From the NCBI RefSeq assembly GCF_009756665.1, contig NZ_CP037953.1, forward strand, positions 2,480,001-2,544,000: a DNA stretch of 64,000 bases. Direction: 5' to 3'. Below, one piece after another: positions 25,418 through 33,202 of the stretch. A model generated the notes under the pieces. It was given only the letters and a program-made list of their open reading frames with translations. It was not told the DNA's origin and ran no database searches. Each line of letters opens with the position of its first letter. The stretch's first letter is position 1. Source of the DNA: Permianibacter aggregans. Lineage in GTDB: Bacteria > Pseudomonadota > Gammaproteobacteria > Enterobacterales > Permianibacteraceae. The position numbers and the translations under genes are program-made.

Positions 25418-26707
25418 TTACAATCCGGGCTTGGTGGGACCAGTTTCTACGTTAGAAGTTCCTAGGTCCCGGAACTGCCACGCCAGCTCCCCAAGTAGGA
25501 GCAGGTAGGGTGTAGCCAGGTTATAGAAAGATTTGGCCTTTTTTTCGGTATCCAAGATGAGATCAGCGTCAGATACAAGGTTAATAACCCCTATAGGACC
25601 TTGAGTCTGTGCGCGCCGAAGTCCCATGCTGACAAAAGAGCAGATACTCAGGGTTGTCTCGTTCTTAGGTGAGAAATACTCTTTAACCTGTTCTTGGATG
25701 ATTTGGTCGAAGCTCGCACACCTATCTATTACGTTCGTACGAGAATGAAGCCAGTCGAACCCCTCTGCCAAGGCACAAGGACCTCCCGGGAGGTTGCGGA
25801 CTTTTCTATCCAATGCCGCTTTGCGGCGATCACGATTGGCATTTCGAACAGGAAGAGAGAACACAAAAGCTTGTCCATCCGTCGCGGCAGACTCACTTCG
25901 CTCGTCACGCTCAACGGCGTCAACGGGTAACGCTGTCGTCAAATCGGTGAGTAGCAGGAGTACCCCAGTGTTGCCATTGGGCCAGACATCTGGGTCAAAA
26001 AAATGCAATCCTATATCCGTAGGCGCTATATCGTTCTTGATGAGGGTATTCGTGGGGTGGTAGAGCATCAAGCTGGCACGGTATTCTGCTCCAGGATTTT
26101 CATCCCAGCTCTTCACCAAGTGCAGCAGGCTTTTTTGAATAATCCGAATCGTGCTGGCGAGTGTAGCCAGGATTTCTAACTGCGTAAGGATGCGGCCATC
26201 CTTATCGGCTTTCCTGTATTTGTATTTGATAATCTCATCAATTGTCGAGCGATACTGCTGATAAACATAGAAGTAGTGCGTTGAGAATGAATTAATAAAA
26301 TGACGTGGCGGTGACTCGGTGAGAATTTCTTTTGCGGTTTCCAGGGCTTTTCTTGTTACTTCTTGATACTCTTCATCTGACTCTGATTTTTTATAAGTAA
26401 ATCCGATACCGAGCGCTAGCGCTACAACTATCAATACAGCCGTTAGGATAACACCTTCAATTCCAATCAATGCCTTGAGAAAGCTGTCCTCAATTAATTT
26501 TTCTATACCATTCGCATTGAGTTCGATTAACGTCGAAGAAAGAAAGCCAAGAATGAATGCGAACGTAGCGAACCATGTAGATAGATTCTTTTTGATCTTT
26601 GTCTTGTTCCGATAAATTGCGTAAAGGACAGCTACGGCAATGATGGTCGCCGTCAAAATAACAGGAGATATAGAGATATTCATACTTATTGTTCCCGCAT
26701 CTGTCAT
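25418..26707 (-). CDS. Membrane protein with cytoplasmic GAF-like domain, unknown role
   Basis: A 429-residue protein. The N-terminal ~115 residues hold three hydrophobic segments (VILTATIIAVAVLYAIY; WFATFAFILGFLSSTLI; GVILTAVLIVVALALGIGF). A cytoplasmic helical region (120-200) follows, then a C-terminal domain ending GPIGVINLVSDADLIL...LLLGELAWQF that recalls a GAF fold. Membrane anchors joined to sensory domains occur in defence effectors, but no specific family is recognised. Start may be 26707 or ATG 26683 (after GGGAAC). It lies next to the TnsE-like gene on the same strand with an 89-base gap, in the last cargo slot before the transposon end. Confidence 0.55.
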   Translation of the reverse strand: MTDAGTISMNISISPVILTATIIAVAVLYAIYRNKTKIKKNLSTWFATFAFILGFLSSTLIELNANGIEKLIEDSFLKALIGIEGVILTAVLIVVALALGIGFTYKKSESDEEYQEVTRKALETAKEILTESPPRHFINSFSTHYFYVYQQYRSTIDEIIKYKYRKADKDGRILTQLEILATLASTIRIIQKSLLHLVKSWDENPGAEYRASLMLYHPTNTLIKNDIAPTDIGLHFFDPDVWPNGNTGVLLLLTDLTTALPVDAVERDERSESAATDGQAFVFSLPVRNANRDRRKAALDRKVRNLPGGPCALAEGFDWLHSRTNVIDRCASFDQIIQEQVKEYFSPKNETTLSICSFVSMGLRRAQTQGPIGVINLVSDADLILDTEKKAKSFYNLATPYLLLLGELAWQFRDLGTSNVETGPTKPGL

Positions 26708-26796
26708 TATTGCTTCAGCTCAATTTTGGCAATGCTGATAACGCTATTCATTCTGTATGATTATGAGCAGCCAGTGCCGCGCATTTATGGCGCCGC

Positions 26797-28590
26797 TCAT
26801 GATAATCTAGCTACGGCCTTGACGATACTTGATGCAAGGCGCTCTATTTCTCGATCTTCAGTATGGTGCACACTCGTCCGCTTCCAATTGTACGCAAGCA
26901 TTCCTCGCATGGTTCTAGCTTCTTTCTCCGTCACCAATCTATCAATGAAGTGGGAAAGCTCATAAAACGATGCTTTTTGCCCGGTGCCAAACTGGAGTAT
27001 GTAAGTTCCATTTGCGCTTCCCCCGACAGGGTGCTGAGGTTCAATTTCGAGGATATAGTACGCTCCCAGCTTGGTTTCTAATTCAAACCATTGATACATC
27101 CTGGGTCTCAGAGGAGTTTCTCGCACGCAGCACCATCGATCACAATCCCAAACATTCGTTGTTGGTACTAAGCTGTCTAGATCGAGTCGACGTGTGCGTG
27201 TTTGTTGGCCAAGCGAAATCACACTCCAACTGTGAAGAAATGATTCGCTTCCTTTGTTTTTTAACCTGTCCTTTATGCTCTCCAGGAAACAAAGTGCATG
27301 AACAATCATGTTGAACTGCGCCTGATGCTCTTTTGGCTCAATTAGTCGTTGCGCTGGTTGCTGATTTGTTGTGTGCCATTGCGGGTCGAGACTCTGAACC
27401 TCAAGTTTGCTGGTTTCATTAAGTGTCGATGTAAACGGACCCGTTGAAAGCTCTGAGCCTGGGTCAATGTCCAAGAATATTTGCTTAATACCTTCTTCGG
27501 TCTTTATCGGTGGAACTCGATTTATCGACCTTCCGTTTAACCAATTGAAGCGATTGCTTTCAATTCTCAAAACACTTCGTGCCCGCATGCTGGCAGGAGG
27601 GCGGGGGCTTAAACTTGGTTTTCCTGTGGGGTCTCTATCGGCAATACCATTTCCACATGGCACCGAAATCGAGTCGTCAGATACAGTTGTCGACGAGTCT
27701 TCCTCTTTACTCACGAATAGGTCTTCGACAGGGAAAGGGTGTGAACATGTAAGAAGACGCACAGCCAAGTATGCTGGGACGGTATCATCAATACCCGTAA
27801 GCGGTAGCGCTTTGCACGTCAAGTCGGTATCTCCGGAGAATGGAAATATTGGTGTTGGCGAATATTTGAAGGAGTCGGCTATGCGTTGTTCTTGGGCCTT
27901 ACCTGATAAGAGCGCGTATATGGATTTGGCACTGGCGCGTGCATGGTCACTTACGATTAACCTGGATATTGGCCATGCATCGTACAAACTTAGACCTCGT
28001 CGAAGTACGAAGTGGATACCCCCCGCTCCAACTCTCTGGACTAAGCCTCTACTATCCTGTTTCTGCGGAACGATAAAGTCTGTTAGCGCGTCAGCCCTGC
28101 CAGAAACGATTAATTGCATCAGCCGGGTGGATGTGCCCCAGTAAAATCTCGCGATTTCAATAACGGGGACATAAAGAACTCCGCGCTCCAAGTCGATTTT
28201 TACACACGGGGAGAAAATTCCGTTTCCAACACTGTAATACTCTCGAGGTACCCAATTACCGGCCCGTTCGACCTGAGACAGCTTCGGGATTTTCGCTTGA
28301 AATGTGTACGTTCGTACTCCACGACGAAACCAATTGTTTGGCTGAAACGAGCCTTCCTTACATGTCGTTCCAACACCTATTGTGGGGAGGAGGCCACACG
28401 GAATCGCAACGGCTAGTCTATTTCTTTCGCTCGAGGATCCACGAATACGCTCAATCTGAACATAAAAAGAAGGGTCTCCAAGGGAACTACCGGGCACTCG
28501 ATTACCGAGCCAGTAAACAGTCCATTCGTCGTCCTGTAAGCCGGGAATTCGGAGTTCGTTTAGCTGCATCCATGAGTACCATAATTCCAT
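26797..28590 (-). CDS. Probable TnsE-like transposition protein (597 aa)
   Basis: A 597-residue protein that I read as a distant TnsE homologue. The segment VPVIEIARFYWGTSTRLMQLIVSG (about residues 140-165) matches the TnsE-family pattern of a conserved 'IP-x-E-x-AR' strand and helix. The C-terminal domain (WFELETKLGAYYILEIEPQ...GTYILQFGTGQKASF) resembles the DNA-binding TnsE C-terminus. In Tn7, TnsE directs insertion into replicating plasmids. A long low-complexity, Ser/Pro-rich centre (290-400) is typical. The ATG at 28590 lies within the right-end repeat, only 60 bases from the transposon end, so its expression may depend on end-bound proteins. It is about 23 kb from tniQ, unlike Tn7. The call rests on motif memory and context. 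Confidence 0.6.
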   Translation of the reverse strand: MELWYSWMQLNELRIPGLQDDEWTVYWLGNRVPGSSLGDPSFYVQIERIRGSSSERNRLAVAIPCGLLPTIGVGTTCKEGSFQPNNWFRRGVRTYTFQAKIPKLSQVERAGNWVPREYYSVGNGIFSPCVKIDLERGVLYVPVIEIARFYWGTSTRLMQLIVSGRADALTDFIVPQKQDSRGLVQRVGAGGIHFVLRRGLSLYDAWPISRLIVSDHARASAKSIYALLSGKAQEQRIADSFKYSPTPIFPFSGDTDLTCKALPLTGIDDTVPAYLAVRLLTCSHPFPVEDLFVSKEEDSSTTVSDDSISVPCGNGIADRDPTGKPSLSPRPPASMRARSVLRIESNRFNWLNGRSINRVPPIKTEEGIKQIFLDIDPGSELSTGPFTSTLNETSKLEVQSLDPQWHTTNQQPAQRLIEPKEHQAQFNMIVHALCFLESIKDRLKNKGSESFLHSWSVISLGQQTRTRRLDLDSLVPTTNVWDCDRWCCVRETPLRPRMYQWFELETKLGAYYILEIEPQHPVGGSANGTYILQFGTGQKASFYELSHFIDRLVTEKEARTMRGMLAYNWKRTSVHHTEDREIERLASSIVKAVARLS

Positions 28591-28650
28591 TTAGTGTTGG
28601 AACTTAGCACTTAGCGTTCACCTATTCCAAATAAAATTGGATTTAACACT
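28583..28650 (-). repeat. Transposon right end with two TnsB-site-like repeats
   Basis: Reading inward on the minus strand from 28650, AGTGTTAAATCCAA... (28650-28623) and AGTGCTAAGTTCCAA... (28611-28583) align over 28-29 bases. Both share AGTG-x-TAA, TCCAA and TGGAAT, and they are spaced 39 bases apart. Tandem ~22-30-bp TnsB-binding sites are the hallmark of Tn7-like ends. The base after the junction starts ACCGC (28651-28655), the candidate 5-bp target duplication. Confidence 0.7.
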
Positions 28651-29496
28651 ACCGCCAACCAGGGCCACCGCCGAGGCGGTGTGATGCGGCGAACGGAAGG
28701 GGCGTTGCTTCCATTGTTCGCGCTCGATGCCGTTATGGCTGATGGAGCAGACGGCGGCGCTTTCCACCGCCTCGTTATCGCTCATTTCCGGCAGGATGCC
28801 CGGTAGCCGGCTCGCCAGCATGGTTTTGCCGGTGCCCGGCGGGCCGATAAACAGCAGATTATGGCCGCCGGCTGCAGCGATGGTGAGCGCTCGCTTCGCC
28901 GTGGCTTGGCCGTGGACATCGGCCAGATCCGGGTAGTGCCGGCCATTTCTTTTTTCCGAGGTCGCTTCGACAAACTCTGGCAATCGCTGCTGGCCGCTCA
29001 AATGCGCGCAGACCTCCAGCAAATGCGACGCGCCGTAAAGCTTGCCGCCGGCCAGGCTCGCTTCCTCGGCGTTCAACTGCGGCACAATCAGCTCGCGCTC
29101 GGCGGCACGACAGGCGAGCGCTACCGGCAAACTGCCTGGCACTCGGCGCAGTTCACCGGACAAGGCGAGTTCGCCAATAAACTCGCGCTGCTCCAGTTCC
29201 TTCGCAGGAAGCTGGCCAGAAGCAGCGAGAATGCCAAGCGCGATCGGCAAATCGAAGCGGGCGCCGTCTTTGGGTAGATCGGCCGGGGCGAGGTTGACGG
29301 TGATGCGCTGCGCCGGGAATTCAAAGCGGGCGTTGATCAGCGCGCTGCGAACCCGGTCTTTGCTTTCTTTGACGGCGGCTTCCGGTAAGCCAACGATATT
29401 GAACGCCGGCAGACCCGGCGACAGATGTACTTCGACAGTGACCAAAGGCGCCTGCACGCCAAAGCCGGCCCGGCTATAAACCAACGCTAGTTGCAT
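28651..29496 (-). pseudogene. comM: comM/yifB (Mg-chelatase-like competence ATPase) truncated by transposon
   Basis: This is the first 282 codons of comM, a hexameric AAA+ helicase that promotes branch migration during natural transformation; full length is about 500 residues. Start is ATG 29496 (MQLALVYSRAGFGVQAP), which matches the family N-terminus better than ATGs 6-30 bases upstream. The Lon-like N-terminal domain (LPAFNIVGLPEAAVKESKDRVRSA) and Walker A GPPGTGKTML are intact. The frame is broken in the segment SPHHTASAVALVGG, just before the Walker B half. It then runs 11 codons into the transposon and stops at 28618. This is the classical Tn7-like/AbaR target gene. DNA uptake recombination should be impaired if no second copy exists. 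Confidence 0.93.
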
Positions 29497-29605
29497 GACT
29501 CGTCCCTGAGTCCCGTCCATCCGCATGTCCTTATGAAGCTACTGTAATCGAGCGCTCGCTGTTGGCACTATGGTCAATGTCTCAAGCTGCTGTGGCAGCT
29601 TGGCG

Positions 29606-29851
29606 TTATTGTTCCGCCGCTTTCATTTCCGCCAGTTGTTTTTCCAGCGCGTCGATTTTTTCGCGGGTGCGGGCCAGCACTTTCACTTGCGCATCAAACT
29701 CTTCGCGAGTGACCAAATCCAGTTTGCCAAGCTGAGCGGTAAGCAGTGTGCGGAACGTCGTCTCAAGCTCCGATTGCATGGCGCGCATCGACGGCGGCAA
29801 ACTTTCACCCAGCCGGCGGGCCAGGTCTGCTATGGTTTGGGCATCAATCAT
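29606..29851 (-). CDS. ubiK: Ubiquinone biosynthesis accessory factor UbiK (YqiC/BMFP)
   Basis: An 81-residue coiled-coil protein, UbiK/YqiC, which binds UbiJ and helps aerobic ubiquinone synthesis. The family pattern is clear: MIDAQTIADLARRLGESLPP at the start, then LETTFRTLLTAQLGKLDLVTREEFDAQVKVLARTREKI with its C-terminal trimeric coiled coil, ending MKAAEQ. It is on the same strand as comM, 109 bases upstream of it. The comM-ubiK neighbourhood is common in gammaproteobacteria, which supports this being the native chromosomal comM locus. Confidence 0.93.
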   Translation of the reverse strand: MIDAQTIADLARRLGESLPPSMRAMQSELETTFRTLLTAQLGKLDLVTREEFDAQVKVLARTREKIDALEKQLAEMKAAEQ

Positions 29852-29904
29852 CTTGGCTGATTACGGTGTGTTTTGGTAACAGGCGCCTAGTATACGGGGA
29901 AACG

Positions 29905-30348
29905 ATGAAAGGGCTGATTCTGCTGTGCTTACTCGCTGTGCCGATCAGCGCTGCCGAGATGTACCGCTGGGTAGACAAAGACGGTCGCGTGCATTTTTCC
30001 GACAAACCGCCACCCGATGCGGTCAACAGCAATAAAGTGACCGTCAAAGAAGCGCCCCGTCTGTCCGGCAATGACGAAGGCGAGGATAGCGCCGAGCGGG
30101 TGCAGCGCGCCGTGACCGCGATGCAAGGCGATCGACAGGCCCGGGAAGCAGGCAGAGCCGAGCAGCAAAAGCAAAAAGCCGAACGGCAAGCGGCCTGTGA
30201 AAAGGCGCAGAAAGAATGGAATGACTACAACCGGGCTAATATTCGGGTAACCCGTGACGAGAACAATGAAGTGCGTGGCTTGAGCGAACAGGAAATGCGC
30301 GACATCGAGCAGCAAATGCAGCAGCAGATCCGCCGTTATTGCTCCTGA
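29905..30348 (+). CDS. DUF4124-domain exported protein
   Basis: A 147-residue protein with a signal peptide (MKGLILLCLLAVPISAAE, residues 1-18). The DUF4124 motif follows (MYRWVDKDGRVHFSDKPPP, 19-37), a beta-hairpin found in many periplasmic proteins of unknown function. A long Gln/Arg/Glu-rich helix (70-135) comes after. ATG 29905 is chosen because the signal peptide begins there; an open frame further upstream overlaps ubiK and has no ribosome site. It is transcribed divergently from ubiK. Confidence 0.85.
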   Translation: MKGLILLCLLAVPISAAEMYRWVDKDGRVHFSDKPPPDAVNSNKVTVKEAPRLSGNDEGEDSAERVQRAVTAMQGDRQAREAGRAEQQKQKAERQAACEKAQKEWNDYNRANIRVTRDENNEVRGLSEQEMRDIEQQMQQQIRRYCS

Positions 30349-30506
30349 GCCAATTCATGATGGCGGGCCGCGCCGGCACTGGTTTCGACGACATTGAGTC
30401 CGGACAGAAAAAAAGGTTTTCATGATGGTCAATTTGCGTACAATGCGCGCCTTTCCGCCGCTTCACCTGCTCACCCCTTTTCCGACCTTGGTCCCGGAGT
30501 CGTTCA

Positions 30507-32399
30507 ATGACCGATAAGCTCGTCCAGCAAGCCCGCGCCATCTATAACACCCGTCAATGGAGTGCCGGCTATTTCGATATCGCCAGCAATGGTGAAGCGG
30601 TGGCACTGACGCGCCGGGACGATCGGAACAGCGCCATTTCGCTGCCGAATCTGGTCAAGGAAATCGAAGCGCGCGGGTTGTCGCTGCCGGTGCTGATTCG
30701 TTTTGCCCATATCCTGCACGACCGGGTCGATACCCTGTGCGGTGCATTTCAAAAGGCGATCAAAGACAACGACTACCAAAACAGCTACACGGCCGTGTAT
30801 CCGATCAAGGTCAATCAGCAACGCGCCGTGGTTGAGGAGTTGGTCAAGCATGGTGGCTGTGAGCGTTTTGGTTTGGAGGCGGGTTCCAAACCGGAACTGA
30901 TGGCAGTGCTCGGCATGCCGATGCCGAAAGGCTCGAAAGTGGTTTGCAACGGTTACAAAGATCGCGAATACGTGCGCCTGGCGTTGATCGGTGAAAAACT
31001 CGGTCGCCATGTTTACATCGTTGTTGAAAAACTCAATGAACTGAATCTGATTCTGGAAGAAGCCGACAAGCTCGGTGTTACACCGCGCATCGGGGTGCGT
31101 GTGCGCCTGATGTCGATGGGCAAAGGCAAATGGCAGAACACCGGCGGTGAAAAATCGAAATTCGGCTTGTCGGGCGCGCAGGTGCTCGACATTGTTCACC
31201 GCTTGAAAGAGGCCGGACGTATTGACTGCCTGCAGATGCTGCACTTTCATTTAGGTTCGCAAATCGCCAACATCCGCGATATTCAGCGCGGCATGAAAGA
31301 ATGCGCGCGCTACTTTGTTGAGCTGCACAAGCTCGGCGCCAATATCCGTGTCGTTGATGTCGGTGGTGGTTTGGGGGTCGATTACGAAGGCACGCAAACG
31401 CGTTCGTATTCTTCGATGAACTACACGGTGCAGGAATACGCCAACAACGTTGTCCATGCGCTCAATGAAGTCTGTGCTGCCGAGAACATCGAGCACCCGC
31501 ATATCATCACCGAATCGGGCCGGGCGCTGACCGCGCACCACGCGATTCTGGTCGTTAACGTCATCGATATCGAAAGCAGTTTGCCGAAAGGCGAAGTCGA
31601 GCCGGTAGGCGAAGATGAGCACAAAGTGCTGCAGGAACTGTGGACGACCTACAACAATCTGACCGCGCGCAGTGTGCTGGAAGCCTACCACGACAACTCG
31701 TATTTGCTCAGCGAAGCGCAATCGCTGTATGTGCACGGCATGTTGAGCCTGACCGAATGGGCGCGCGCCGAGCAGCTTTATTACGCGACCTGCCATGCGG
31801 TGCGACCGCTGCTTGATACCTCTTCGCGCGCGCACCAGGAAATTCTGAACGACTTGAACGAGAAACTCGCCGATAAACTATTCTGCAATTTCTCGCTGTT
31901 CCAGTCGCTGCCGGATGCCTGGGGTATCGATCAGGTGTTCCCGGTCATGCCACTCAATCGTCTGAACGAAAAAACCGATGCACGCGCCGTGTTGCAAGAC
32001 GTCACCTGCGATTCCGATGGCCGAATCGAACACTATGTTGATGAAACCGATGTTGAAGCAACGATGCCAATGCCGGTTTATCGCGAAGACGAGCGCAACC
32101 TGATTGGGATTTTCATGGTTGGCGCTTACCAGGAAATTCTCGGCGACATGCATAACCTGTTTGGCGATACCGATTCGGTCATGGTCGTCAGTCAGCCGGA
32201 CGGCGGCTACGTGCTGACCCAGTGCGAAGAAGGCGACACGATAGCCGATGTCTTACGCTACGTGCATTTTGAACCGGAGACTTTGCTGCGTTCTTATCAA
32301 GAACAGATCATGAGCTCCGAGATGAGCGTGGCCAGCAAGAAACAATGTCTGGATGTGCTACGGGCCGGATTGTCCGGCTACACTTATCTGGAAGAGTAA
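30507..32399 (+). CDS. speA: Biosynthetic arginine decarboxylase
   Basis: A 630-residue PLP enzyme of the alanine-racemase-fold group (fold III) that decarboxylates arginine to agmatine for putrescine and spermidine synthesis. The PLP lysine is K101 in VYPIKVNQQ. The glycine-rich phosphate-binding loop is VDVGGGLGVDYEG, and HLGSQI and ITESGRAL are family motifs. Length matches E. coli SpeA (658). It has its own promoter region of 158 bases after the DUF4124 gene and is followed immediately by an intrinsic terminator. No speB is adjacent. The N-terminal extension of the secreted E. coli form is absent, so it is a cytoplasmic enzyme. Confidence 0.96.
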   Translation: MTDKLVQQARAIYNTRQWSAGYFDIASNGEAVALTRRDDRNSAISLPNLVKEIEARGLSLPVLIRFAHILHDRVDTLCGAFQKAIKDNDYQNSYTAVYPIKVNQQRAVVEELVKHGGCERFGLEAGSKPELMAVLGMPMPKGSKVVCNGYKDREYVRLALIGEKLGRHVYIVVEKLNELNLILEEADKLGVTPRIGVRVRLMSMGKGKWQNTGGEKSKFGLSGAQVLDIVHRLKEAGRIDCLQMLHFHLGSQIANIRDIQRGMKECARYFVELHKLGANIRVVDVGGGLGVDYEGTQTRSYSSMNYTVQEYANNVVHALNEVCAAENIEHPHIITESGRALTAHHAILVVNVIDIESSLPKGEVEPVGEDEHKVLQELWTTYNNLTARSVLEAYHDNSYLLSEAQSLYVHGMLSLTEWARAEQLYYATCHAVRPLLDTSSRAHQEILNDLNEKLADKLFCNFSLFQSLPDAWGIDQVFPVMPLNRLNEKTDARAVLQDVTCDSDGRIEHYVDETDVEATMPMPVYREDERNLIGIFMVGAYQEILGDMHNLFGDTDSVMVVSQPDGGYVLTQCEEGDTIADVLRYVHFEPETLLRSYQEQIMSSEMSVASKKQCLDVLRAGLSGYTYLEE

Positions 32400-32402
32400 A
32401 AA

Positions 32403-32433
32403 CAAAAGGGGATGCCAAGGCATCCCCTTGTTG
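32403..32433 (+). terminator. Rho-independent terminator after speA
   Basis: The inverted repeat AAGGGGATGCC-AA-GGCATCCCCTT (32406-32429) is followed by GTTGT. An 11-base-pair stem with a 2-base loop 6 bases after the speA stop is a convincing terminator, despite a short T run. Confidence 0.8.
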
Positions 32434-32476
32434 TATCCGCATGATCCAAGAAAACCTCTCACAAAAGGAGTCAGTG

Positions 32477-32731
32477 ATGAAAGTGAATATCAGCATCGAT
32501 GGCAGTCCCGATGAAGTTCGCGCCTTTTTTGGTTGGCCACCGGTGGCACAACTGCATGAAGAGTTACTGAGAAAAATGCAGGAACAAATGGCGTCCGGTG
32601 CACCAGGTTTTGACCCGGCCTCCGTAATGAAAAACATGATGCCTGAACATCTGCAAAATATGATGAGCATGCAGCAGGCGTTCTGGCAGCAGATGGCGAC
32701 GCAAGGCGAGAAAAAAGACAAAGATAAGTGA
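32477..32731 (+). CDS. DUF6489-family small protein
   Basis: An 84-residue protein beginning MKVNISIDGSPDEVRAFFGWPPV, the typical start of DUF6489 proteins, followed by a Met/Gln-rich amphipathic helix (MKNMMPEHLQNMMSMQQAFWQQM) and a Lys tail. The ribosome site AAAGGAG lies 8 bases before ATG 32477. Function is unknown; a polyhydroxyalkanoate-granule or membrane-associated role would be only a guess from the amphipathic helix. It follows speA after its terminator, so it has its own promoter. Confidence 0.72.
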   Translation: MKVNISIDGSPDEVRAFFGWPPVAQLHEELLRKMQEQMASGAPGFDPASVMKNMMPEHLQNMMSMQQAFWQQMATQGEKKDKDK

Positions 32732-32766
32732 ACTCCGTGCTTAACGAGAGATACCTGCATTCACAT

Positions 32767-33162
32767 ATGACAAACAACATAGACTCGCCGGACTTCGTTG
32801 CTGCCTATGTAAGGTCGCTATATGCGGCCTCTGTAGCTGAGCGATTCGATACGCAAGACTCTTGGGCCTCCGATGCGGTAACCCTTATTGCCTTTGATGA
32901 TCCGCAAAAACTTATCAGCATAGTATTGAGGGTTTTAGATACAGACCCGCCAGACGAAATTTTGCCAGTCTTGGCAGCAGGACCGCTTGAAGATTACCTC
33001 TGTCATTGTGGCATTGACGCAATCGAAAATTTAGAGCGCCTGGTGGAGAACAACGCTCAACTGCGGAATCTGCTGGGTGGTGTTTGGAAAAATTCCATGT
33101 CAGACCTAGTCTGGGAGCGAGTGCAAAAAATTTGGGATCGCACCGGTTGGGATGGGAACTAG
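32767..33162 (+). CDS. DUF6869-like protein (131 aa)
   Basis: A 131-residue acidic helical protein of a family I know as DUF6869. The characteristic stretch is VLRVLDTDPPDEILPVLAAGPLEDYLCHCG, and GGVWKNSMSDLVWERVQKIW lies near the end. ATG 32767 fits family starts; a GTG at 32728 that overlaps the preceding stop is possible. Function is unknown; members are often found singly or near immunity genes. No partner is evident here. Its base composition is slightly more AT-rich than the neighbouring genes. Confidence 0.6.
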   Translation: MTNNIDSPDFVAAYVRSLYAASVAERFDTQDSWASDAVTLIAFDDPQKLISIVLRVLDTDPPDEILPVLAAGPLEDYLCHCGIDAIENLERLVENNAQLRNLLGGVWKNSMSDLVWERVQKIWDRTGWDGN

Positions 33163-33202
33163 CCAGACCAGAAATACAATCTTTCGCATATAGGGAAAAC
33201 GC

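Larger units (their letters stand above)
1..28650. mobile_element. Tn7-like transposon inserted in comM (left end outside window)
   Basis: Core genes tnsB, tnsC and tniQ at 2-3228 define a Tn7-like element. Its far end is placed at about 28650, where the comM reading frame is broken at the conserved V-G-G-G loop coding stretch and two ~28-bp imperfect repeats begin. The junction reads ...AACACT|ACCGC; ACCGC is the 5-bp duplication I recall for AbaR/Tn6022-type elements in comM of Acinetobacter. The left end, any tnsA, the first part of tnsB and the other half of comM are outside the window, so the duplication cannot be confirmed here. The cargo includes Wadjet, nucleases, antitoxin-like genes, an IS21 and integron cassettes. 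The exact terminal base is uncertain by a few bases, because a TGT/ACA-type end would put it at 28648. Confidence 0.82.

Noticed and set aside
1-28650. CRISPR array or CRISPR-associated transposon components
   Set aside because: TniQ suggested a look for guide-RNA-directed transposition, but no regularly spaced direct repeats and no Cas protein motifs were found in the element as far as visible.
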